Shown: positions 1-5,110 of the stretch, in pieces
Position numbering within the stretch: position 1 is the first letter of the stretch
How the letters are laid out: every line of letters starts with the position of its first letter
Assembly: GCA_947479995.1 (NCBI GenBank)
Contig: CANKBT010000197.1
Span: 1 to 6,029, forward strand
From: Frankiaceae bacterium
GTDB taxonomy: Bacteria; Actinomycetota; Actinomycetes; Mycobacteriales; SCTD01
Reading direction: 5' to 3'
DNA: 6,029 bases
The notes under the pieces: model-generated
What the model was told of the DNA's origin: nothing
The model's input: the letters and a program-made list of their open reading frames with translations, nothing else
The model's database searches: none
Made by a program: the position numbers and the translations under genes

Positions 1-1377
1 ACCGACGTCGAGTACGACGCCCTGCGCGCGCTGCTGGCCCGCACCGCCGGGCTGGTCTTCGACGAGGCCCGCCGCGACTCGGTCGCCTACTCGGTCGCCG
101 AGCGGCTGCGCGCCACCGGCGTGGGTACGGTCGCCGCGTACGTCGTGCTGCTCGAGGGCGCCGAGGAGCGCCAGCGGCTGGTCGACGAGGTGACGATCCA
201 GGAGACGCACTTCTTCCGGAACCCGCCGCAGGTGCGGGCGCTGCGCTCGACCGTGCTGCCCGAGCTGCTGCGCGCCGCCGAGCAGCGCGGCGGGCGGCTG
301 CGGGTGTGGAGCGCCGGCTGCTCGACCGGCGAGGAGCCGTACACCGTGGCCATGCTGCTCCGCGAGCTGCTGCCCGGCCGCGCCGCCGCCGACGCGCGGG
401 TGCTCGCCACCGACGTCTCGCAGCGCGCGCTGGCGGCCGCGCGCGCGGCGTCGTACGGCGCGCGCGCCGTGCAGATGGCCGCGCCGGAGGACCTGGCGCG
501 CTTCTTCGTCGAGGAGCCCGACGGCCGCTGGCGCGTGCGCGAGGAGGTGCGCGACCTCGTCGAGCTGCGCCACCACAACCTCGTCACCGACCCGCCGCCG
601 TTCGCCGAGGGCGAGGTCGACCTCGTGCTGTGCCGCAACGTGACGATCTACTTCGGTCGCGAGACCACCCGCGCCCTCGTGCACCGCTTCTCGCGCGTGC
701 TGCGCCCCGGCGGCTACCTGCTGCTCGGGCACTCCGAGACGCTCTGGCAGGTCAGCGACGAGTTCGGCCTGGTCGCGCTCGGCAGCGGCGACAGCGCCGC
801 CTTCGTCTACCGGCGGCTGGACGGCGCGCACGCCGGCGCCCCCGCCGCGGACCGCCGGCGCGTGCTGCCCGACCGGCGCACCGGCGACGACCCGCCGCCG
901 CTCACCCGCGACCGCCGCCGCGGCCCGCGCCGCGGGCTCGCCGACCCGCCGCCCGCCCGTCCGCTGCCGGCCGTCGCGCCGCCCGCCGACCCGCTGGTCG
1001 AGGCCCGCTCGGCGCTGCAGTGCGGGCGGTACGAGCACGCCGCCGAGCTGGCCGCGAAGGCCGCGGCCGACGCCCCGCTGCGCGGCGAGGCGCACTACCT
1101 GCGCGGCGTCGCGCTCTCCAGCCTGGGCCGCGACCCCGAGGCCCTCGTCGACCTGCGCAAGGCGGTCTACCTGGCGCCGCAGGACGGCTTCGCGCACTTC
1201 CTGCTCGCGGGCGTGCTCGGCCGGCTCGGCGACCCGGTGGCCGCCCGGCGGGAGTACGCCGCGGCGGCCGAGACGCTCGGCGGCCGGCCGGGCGACACCA
1301 CGGCACCCGAGCTCGGCGGGCGCAGCGTGCAGGAGCTGCGGGCGCTCTGCCTGCGGCTGTCGCGGGAGGCGTCATGA
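1..1377 (+). CDS. cheR: CheR-type chemoreceptor methyltransferase with C-terminal TPR-like region, 5'-truncated by the window edge
   Basis: SAM-dependent methyltransferase expected to methylate glutamates of chemoreceptors in the cytoplasm. The frame is open from base 1, and residues before the GTG at 121 already read as the CheR N-terminal helical domain, so the gene starts just upstream; 458 residues are visible. Motifs by visible residue: ETHFFR (68-73), the SAM loop AGCSTGEEPYT (105-115), CRNVTIYF (211-218; families usually have L where this has T) and PGGYLLLGHSETL (from 236). A Pro/Arg-rich linker (about 270-332) leads to two or three TPR-like helical repeats (about 333-426), a layout known from CheR proteins of alternative chemosensory systems in which the TPR part serves in protein interaction. 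The stop overlaps the cheW start (ATGA), implying translational coupling. Family assignment is firm; the pathway output (flagellar or other) cannot be told from here. Confidence 0.93.
   Translation, partial: TDVEYDALRALLARTAGLVFDEARRDSVAYSVAERLRATGVGTVAAYVVLLEGAEERQRLVDEVTIQETHFFRNPPQVRALRSTVLPELLRAAEQRGGRLRVWSAGCSTGEEPYTVAMLLRELLPGRAAADARVLATDVSQRALAAARAASYGARAVQMAAPEDLARFFVEEPDGRWRVREEVRDLVELRHHNLVTDPPPFAEGEVDLVLCRNVTIYFGRETTRALVHRFSRVLRPGGYLLLGHSETLWQVSDEFGLVALGSGDSAAFVYRRLDGAHAGAPAADRRRVLPDRRTGDDPPPLTRDRRRGPRRGLADPPPARPLPAVAPPADPLVEARSALQCGRYEHAAELAAKAAADAPLRGEAHYLRGVALSSLGRDPEALVDLRKAVYLAPQDGFAHFLLAGVLGRLGDPVAARREYAAAAETLGGRPGDTTAPELGGRSVQELRALCLRLSREAS
1364..1369 (+). promoter_or_regulatory. 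Shine-Dalgarno site of cheW
   Basis: GGGAGG lies inside the last codons of cheR, 4 nt before the ATG at 1374. It supports this ATG as the cheW start despite the overlap with the cheR stop codon. Confidence 0.6.
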
Positions 1378-1790
1378 GCAGCACGAGCCGCATCACCTTC
1401 CGGCTGGGCAGCGGCGAGTACGCCACGGCGCTGTCGGCCGTGCGCGAGGTCGTCCGGCTGGCCGGGCTCGCCGACCTGCCGGGCATGACGCCCCCGCTCG
1501 CCGGCGTGCTCGACCTGCGCGGCACCGCGCTGCCGGTGCTCGACCTGCGGCCCGACCGCTCCTCGCCCCGCGGCGACGTGCTGGTGCTCGAGCACGGCCC
1601 GGCCGGCGACGGCCCCGTCGGCGTGGCGGTCGACGAGGTGCGCGCGGTGGTCGAGCCGAGCGCCCTGCCGCCGGCGACCGGCGGCTCGGACGGCGTGCTC
1701 CCGGCGTACGTGCTCGAGGTGCTCCGCGGCCCGCGCGGCGCGGTGTTCCTCGTCGACCTCGAGCGGATGCTCGCGCCGGCCGCGGCTTGA
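1374..1790 (+). CDS. cheW: CheW-like chemotaxis coupling protein
   Basis: Adaptor that links chemoreceptors to the histidine kinase CheA in membrane-associated signalling arrays. The 138-residue product is a single CheW domain with no extra regions. Visible landmarks are the opening strand ITFRLGSGEYA (7-17), the VREVVRL segment (23-29), LPGMTPPLAGVLDLRG (35-50) matching the family pattern lP-x-GvinlRG with the conserved Arg at 49, LPVLDLR (53-59), VGVAVDEV in the second half, and a closing strand with VFLVDLERML. It is slightly shorter than the enteric CheW proteins. The ATG lies in an ATGA overlap with cheR and has a good ribosome binding site. It is the last gene of the plus-strand operon; its TGA is 4 bp from the disA stop on the other strand. 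The CheW fold is clear; which receptor and CheA it serves is unknown. Confidence 0.9.
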   Translation: MSSTSRITFRLGSGEYATALSAVREVVRLAGLADLPGMTPPLAGVLDLRGTALPVLDLRPDRSSPRGDVLVLEHGPAGDGPVGVAVDEVRAVVEPSALPPATGGSDGVLPAYVLEVLRGPRGAVFLVDLERMLAPAAA

Positions 1791-1794
1791 CGCG

Positions 1795-2877
1795 CTAGAC
1801 GTACCGCTCGAGGATCGAGGTCTCGGCGAGGCGCGACAGGCCCTCGCGCACGCTGCGCGCGCGGTTCTCGCCGACGCCGTCGACCACCTGCAGGTCGTCG
1901 ATGCCGGCCGCCAGCAGCTTCTGCAGGCCGCCGAAGTGCTCGACGAGCCGGTCGACGACGAGCGGGGGCAGGCGCGGCACCTTGGCCAGCAGGCGGTAGC
2001 CGCGCGGGCTCACCGCGACCTCGAGCCCGTCGGCGGAGCCGGGGTGGCCGAAGGCCCGGGCCACGGTGGTGAGGTCGAGCAGGTCCTCGTCGGCGAGGGC
2101 GTCGAGCTCGGCGAGGGTGTCCTCGACCGTGCGGGTGCGGCGGCCGCTGCCCGGCACGAGGTAGTCGCGCACGACCAGCTCGCGCTCGCCCTCGACGCCC
2201 GCCATGAGCTCCTCGAGCTGCAGCGACAGCAGGCGGCCGTCGCTGCCGAGCTCGACGACGTAGCCGTCGATCTCGGTGGCGATGCGGCGCACGCGCTCGA
2301 GGCGCTGGCTGACCGCCATGGCGTCGCGGACGGTGACGAGGTCCTCGATCTCCAGGGCCGAGAGCGTGCCGGCCACCTCGTCGAGGCGCATCTTGTAGCG
2401 CTCGAGCGTCGCGAGCGCCTGGTTGGCGCGCGACAGGATGGCGGCGCTGTCGTCGAGCACGTAGCGCCGGCCGCTGACGTAGAGCGCGATGATGCGCATC
2501 GACTGGCTGACCGAGATGACCGGCTGCCCGGTCTGCAGGGCGACGCGCTCGGCGGTGCGGTGGCGGGTGCCGGTCTCGCTGGTCTCGATGCTCGAGTCGG
2601 GCACGAGCTGCACGCCGGCGCGCACGATCTTGGACAGGTCGCTGGTGACGACCACCGCGCCGTCCATCTTCGACAGCTCGCGCAGGCGGGTGGCGGAGAA
2701 GTCGACGTCGAGGTTGAAGCCGCCGGTGCACAGCGCCTCGACCTGCTTGTCGTGGCCGAGCACCACGAGGCCGCCGGTGTTGCCGCGCAGGATGCGCTCC
2801 AGCCCGTCGCGCAGGGGGGTGCCGGGCGCGACGGCGATCAGCGTCCTGCGCAGCAGGTCGTCCGTGCTCGCGGCCAC
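1795..2877 (-). CDS. disA: DNA integrity scanning protein DisA, diadenylate cyclase
   Basis: Makes cyclic di-AMP from two ATP and, in characterised species, scans DNA and lowers its activity at branched or damaged DNA. The product is 360 aa. The N-terminal DAC domain (about 8-140) has the catalytic Asp-Gly-Ala in KMDGA (D72-G73-A74) and the ATP-binding Arg-His-Arg in GTRHRT (R105-H106-R107). A helical spine follows, then a C-terminal helix-hairpin-helix DNA-binding part with GVGENRA (334-340). All key residues are present, so it should be active. I chose the GTG at 2877 over the ATG at 2904 because AGGAGGAGGG sits 3 nt before the GTG, inside the longer reading; the 360-aa product fits family length, and D72 matches the M. 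tuberculosis numbering I recall. It follows radA on the same strand, the usual pairing with a protein that can inhibit DisA. Confidence 0.97.
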   Translation of the reverse strand: MAASTDDLLRRTLIAVAPGTPLRDGLERILRGNTGGLVVLGHDKQVEALCTGGFNLDVDFSATRLRELSKMDGAVVVTSDLSKIVRAGVQLVPDSSIETSETGTRHRTAERVALQTGQPVISVSQSMRIIALYVSGRRYVLDDSAAILSRANQALATLERYKMRLDEVAGTLSALEIEDLVTVRDAMAVSQRLERVRRIATEIDGYVVELGSDGRLLSLQLEELMAGVEGERELVVRDYLVPGSGRRTRTVEDTLAELDALADEDLLDLTTVARAFGHPGSADGLEVAVSPRGYRLLAKVPRLPPLVVDRLVEHFGGLQKLLAAGIDDLQVVDGVGENRARSVREGLSRLAETSILERYV

Positions 2878-2880
2878 CGG

Positions 2881-2890
2881 CCCTCCTCCT
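2881..2890 (-). promoter_or_regulatory. Strong Shine-Dalgarno site that fixes the disA start
   Basis: On the minus strand this reads AGGAGGAGGG, followed by CCG and then GTG (2877-2875). An upstream in-frame ATG at 2904 would translate through the purine tract (residues ERGGGP), which is unlikely for a real N-terminus. The site therefore supports a GTG start. Confidence 0.75.
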
Positions 2891-2902
2891 CGCTCCGCGC
2901 CC

Positions 2903-2908
2903 ATCCTA
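2903..2908 (-). promoter_or_regulatory. Candidate -10 element (TAGGAT) of disA
   Basis: TAGGAT matches the actinobacterial TANNNT -10 pattern and would place a transcription start near 2896, a few bases before the disA Shine-Dalgarno site. No good -35 is seen at 16-19 bp; a TGTGAC-like sequence (2931-2936) is too far away at 22 bp. The element would give disA expression independent of radA. This is inference from pattern only. Confidence 0.35.
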
Positions 2909-2926
2909 GGGAGCGCTGCCGCTCCC
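2909..2926 (-). terminator. GC-rich hairpin between radA and disA
   Basis: GGGAGCG pairs perfectly with CGCTCCC across the 4-nt loop GCAG (minus-strand reading). There is no U-tract; the base of the stem touches the TAGGAT hexamer. It could be a U-less terminator or attenuator for radA read-through, or part of an operator. Its left plus-strand arm 2909-2916 (GGGAGCGC) could instead pair with GCGCTCCC at 2993-3000 inside the tandem repeat. Confidence 0.4.
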
Positions 2927-2964
2927 GGCGGTCACACCGGCGTGACGATCACCGGACCGCCGGG
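2924..2964 (-). repeat. Long inverted repeat with nested small hairpin, downstream of radA
   Basis: CCCGGCGGTC (2924-2933) and GACCGCCGGG (2955-2964) are perfect 10-bp complementary arms around a 21-nt loop. Inside the loop GTGA (2942-2945) and TCAC (2949-2952) form a second small hairpin. The arms share three bases (2924-2926) with the hairpin at 2909-2926, so the two structures cannot both form completely. No U-tract follows. It may end radA transcripts or bind a regulator; the sequence does not decide. Confidence 0.55.
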
Positions 2965-2970
2965 ACCGCA

Positions 2971-3010
2971 CGGCGCTCACCGGCGCTCACCGGCGCTCCC
3001 CGGCGCTCAC
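2971..3010. repeat. Four-copy 10-bp tandem repeat overlapping the radA stop codon
   Basis: The unit CGGCGCTCAC (GTGAGCGCCG on the minus strand) occurs four times head to tail at 2971, 2981, 2991 and 3001. The copy at 2991 differs by one base (CTCCC for CTCAC). The radA TGA (3009-3007) lies inside the copy at 3001, so the array is the start of the radA 3' untranslated region. Copy-number change would leave the RadA protein intact while altering the spacing to disA. Confidence 0.9.
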
Positions 3011-4416
3011 CAGGGCGCGTCCTCCTCGCGCGCCGGGCGGGGCACCCGCGGCAGCCCGCCGCCGCTGAGCGCCGCGAGCGCGAACGCGAGGTCGCGCACC
3101 TCGGTGACGCGCATGCCGGTCGGCACCTTGCCCGGGTCGACGGGCACCAGGGCGCGGGTGAAGCCGAGCCGCGCCGCCTCGGCCAGGCGGCGGCTGACGC
3201 CCGGCACCGACCGGATGTCGCCGGACAGCGACACCTCGCCGACGGCGACGAGGTCGGGCGGCAGCGGCCGGCCGGTCTGCGCGCTCCACAGCGCGAGGGC
3301 GACGGCGAGGTCGGCCGCGGGCTCGGTGATGCGCACGCCGCCGACGGTCGAGACGTAGACGTCCTGCTTGACGAAGGAGTGGCCGTTGGCGCCGAGCACG
3401 GCGAGCACCATCGCGACCCGGGCGCTGTCGAGGCCGGAGACCGCCCGGCGGGGGTTGGCCGCGTCGGTGCGCTCGACGAGCGCCTGCACCTCGGCCGGCA
3501 GCGGCCGGCGGCCGTCGACGTTGACGGTGACGCAGGTGCCCGGCACCGGGTCGGGCCGCCGAGTGAGGAACAGCCCCGACGGGTCGGGCAGCGAGGTGAT
3601 GCCGACGTCGTCGAGGGTGAAGCAGCCGACCTCGTCGGCCGGGCCGTAGCGGTTCTTCACCGCGCGGACGGTGCGCAGCGCGGTGTGGCGGTCGCCCTCG
3701 AACTGCAGCACGACGTCGACGAGGTGCTCGAGCACCCGCGGGCCGGCGATGCCGCCGTCCTTGGTGACGTGGCCGACGAGCACGGTCGCGATGCCGCGCT
3801 CCTTGGCCACGGCGATGATGCCCGCCGTCACCGCGCGGATCTGGGTGACGCCGCCCGCGCCGCCGTCGACGGCGCTGCTCGCGACGGTCTGCACGCTGTC
3901 GACGACGAGCAGCCCCGGCCGCACGGCGTCGACGTGCGCGAGCAGCGCGCCGAGGTCGGTCTCGGCGGCCAGCCACAGGTGCGGCGACAGCGCGTCGGTG
4001 CGGCCGGCGCGCAGGCGCACCTGTGCCGCGGACTCCTCGCCGGTGACGTAGAGCGTCGGGGCGCCCTCGCGCGCGGCCCGGGCGGCCACCTCGATGAGCA
4101 GCGTCGACTTGCCGACGCCGGGCTCCCCGGCGAGCAGCACCACCGCGCCCGGCACCAGGCCGCCGCCGAGCACGCGGTCGAGCTCGGAGACGCCGGTCGG
4201 GCGGGCCTTCGCCGCCGCGACGTCGACGTCGCCGATGCGGGTCGCGGGCGCGCTGACGGGGCCGGCGGCCGCCCGCGAGGCGCCGGGCAGCAGGGCGACC
4301 TCGCTGATCGAGCCCCAGGCCTGGCACTCGGGGCACTGCCCGACCCACTTGGCGACGGTGAGGCCGCACTCGGTGCAGCGGTGCGAGGGGCGCTCGCGCG
4401 CCGGCGTCCTGGCCAT
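3007..4416 (-). CDS. radA: DNA repair protein RadA (Sms), RecA-like branch-migration ATPase
   Basis: Processes recombination intermediates: an ATP-dependent DnaB-like helicase that drives branch migration beside RecA. The product is 469 aa, normal for the family, with the full domain set. An N-terminal zinc finger has C14-x2-C17 and C28-x2-C31. Walker A is GEPGVGKST (97-105), Walker B LLVVD (169-173), and the RadA-specific KNRYG motif is at 254-258. A Lon-like C-terminal domain follows (about 290-455), in which VALALWSAQTGRPLPPDL is a typical segment. The ATG at 4416 puts the zinc finger at the expected distance from the start. No Shine-Dalgarno site precedes it, but TAGCGT ends 7 nt before the ATG, which fits a leaderless mRNA. 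The gene lies between an lpqE-like gene and disA, the order seen in mycobacteria; RadA is a known DisA partner. Confidence 0.97.
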   Translation of the reverse strand: MARTPARERPSHRCTECGLTVAKWVGQCPECQAWGSISEVALLPGASRAAAGPVSAPATRIGDVDVAAAKARPTGVSELDRVLGGGLVPGAVVLLAGEPGVGKSTLLIEVAARAAREGAPTLYVTGEESAAQVRLRAGRTDALSPHLWLAAETDLGALLAHVDAVRPGLLVVDSVQTVASSAVDGGAGGVTQIRAVTAGIIAVAKERGIATVLVGHVTKDGGIAGPRVLEHLVDVVLQFEGDRHTALRTVRAVKNRYGPADEVGCFTLDDVGITSLPDPSGLFLTRRPDPVPGTCVTVNVDGRRPLPAEVQALVERTDAANPRRAVSGLDSARVAMVLAVLGANGHSFVKQDVYVSTVGGVRITEPAADLAVALALWSAQTGRPLPPDLVAVGEVSLSGDIRSVPGVSRRLAEAARLGFTRALVPVDPGKVPTGMRVTEVRDLAFALAALSGGGLPRVPRPAREEDAPW

Positions 4417-4423
4417 GCGGCCG

Positions 4424-4429
4424 ACGCTA
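4424..4429 (-). promoter_or_regulatory. Candidate -10 element (TAGCGT) of a leaderless radA transcript
   Basis: TAGCGT fits TANNNT and is separated from the radA ATG by exactly 7 nt (CGGCCGC), the spacing expected when transcription begins at the start codon. Lack of a ribosome binding site before radA agrees with this. No recognisable -35 is present, and no LexA-like GAAC-N4-GTTC box is seen. Confidence 0.4.
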
Positions 4430-4453
4430 GGCGCCGCCTCGGACAGCGGCGCC
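4430..4453 (-). terminator. Hairpin between the lpqE-like gene and radA
   Basis: GGCGCCGC and GCGGCGCC form a perfect 8-bp stem with an 8-nt loop, starting about 20 nt after the stop of the lpqE-like gene. No U-tract follows; the stem directly abuts TAGCGT. It is likely a U-less terminator or a partial block between the lipoprotein genes and radA. GC content makes chance stems common here, so confidence is moderate. Confidence 0.45.
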
Positions 4454-4474
4454 GCGACGCGCGCGGGCGGGGGA

Positions 4475-5110
4475 CTAGCCCTGGCTGGAGTCGCCCTCGG
4501 GGCCGGCGGCGCTGTCGGGGCCGGAGCCGGTCTCGATGCCGTTCTCCTCCTCGCCCTCGCCCTCCTCGCCCTCGGCGCCGGGCAGCGGGTTGCCCTCGCT
4601 GTCGGTCTCGGGCACCTCGTACTCGACCTCCTCCGGCTCCTCGCCGGTGATCTCGACGGGCACGTTCATCGTCACGCTGCCGCCGCGCTCGAAGTCGAGC
4701 GTGATCTCGACGTACTCCGCCGTCGCGAGCTCGCGCGACAGGTCGCGCAGCACGAGGTTGAAGCCGTTCGGCGAGCTGGCGCCGCCCTCGACGACCAGCG
4801 GGTCGGGGGCGCCGGCGATGTCGACGCTGGCCGCGACCGGGCTGCTCGCGCCGATGAGGGAGTCGGGCTCCTGCGTCGGGTTGACGATGGTGAGCGTGAC
4901 GAGGGCGTCGCTGCCCTCCTCGTAGACCGCGCCCTCGGCCGGCGGGCGGATGCTCACGTTGCGCACCGCGATGGCGCCCGCGTTGTAGTCGACGGACAGG
5001 CCGTCGGCGAGGTAGCGGGGCTCGTACGTCTGGGCGTCCTGCCCGGAGCCGCACCCGGTGAGGACGAGCGCGGAGGCCAGGGCGCCTCCGGCGAGGGCGG
5101 GGCGGATCAC
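4475..5110 (-). CDS. lpqE: LpqE-like lipoprotein with a PCuAC-like domain and acidic C-terminal tail
   Basis: Predicted lipoprotein of 211 aa. A signal peptide ends in the lipobox LTGC with lipidated Cys20. Residues about 45-154 follow the PCuAC / LpqE beta-sandwich pattern: a first strand IAVRNVSIRPP, then LVTLTIVNP, LIGASSPVAASVDI, FNLVLRDLSREL, VEITLDFERGG and SVTMNVPVEI. The positions where copper-binding PCuAC proteins carry His and Met are non-metal residues here (VDIAG, NGFNLVL); the mature protein has no His and only one Met (148). Residues 155-211 form a low-complexity tail with 20 Asp/Glu and no Lys or Arg. The GTG start at 5110 overlaps the sco stop (GTGA) and has AAGGAG 8 nt upstream. 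Position before radA matches mycobacterial lpqE. The function of LpqE is not established; a role in copper or oxidase assembly is inferred from fold and from sco. Confidence 0.8.
   Translation of the reverse strand: MIRPALAGGALASALVLTGCGSGQDAQTYEPRYLADGLSVDYNAGAIAVRNVSIRPPAEGAVYEEGSDALVTLTIVNPTQEPDSLIGASSPVAASVDIAGAPDPLVVEGGASSPNGFNLVLRDLSRELATAEYVEITLDFERGGSVTMNVPVEITGEEPEEVEYEVPETDSEGNPLPGAEGEEGEGEEENGIETGSGPDSAAGPEGDSSQG

Noticed and set aside
306..1373. Frame-3 upstream extension of cheW inside cheR
   Set aside because: The extension translates to Arg/Ala-rich sequence and runs wholly inside cheR. The ATG at 1374 with its own Shine-Dalgarno site explains the CheW domain precisely.
1781..1800. 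Possible terminator at the cheW/disA junction
   Set aside because: I found no stem of useful length followed by a T-run on either strand in the junction, so no terminator is annotated.
902..2731. A 609-codon minus-strand open frame across cheR, cheW and disA
   Set aside because: It overlaps disA in another frame and is antisense to the che genes; its Arg/Ala/Pro-rich product is the usual shadow in GC-rich DNA.
2905..2910. CCTAGG palindrome near the disA promoter
   Set aside because: CTAG is rare in high-GC genomes, but a single short site is explained by the TAGGAT hexamer following the hairpin stem; no second copy or wider symmetry supports a binding site.
1936..4650. A 904-codon open frame on the plus strand across disA, radA and part of the lpqE-like gene
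   Set aside because: It is antisense to three well-recognised genes, has biased low-complexity composition with no domain pattern, and arises because the high-GC third positions of the real genes remove stops from the opposite frame.
3828..5054. A 408-codon minus-strand open frame overlapping radA and the lpqE-like gene
   Set aside because: Arg-rich out-of-frame shadow without any recognisable domain; both underlying genes have clear families.
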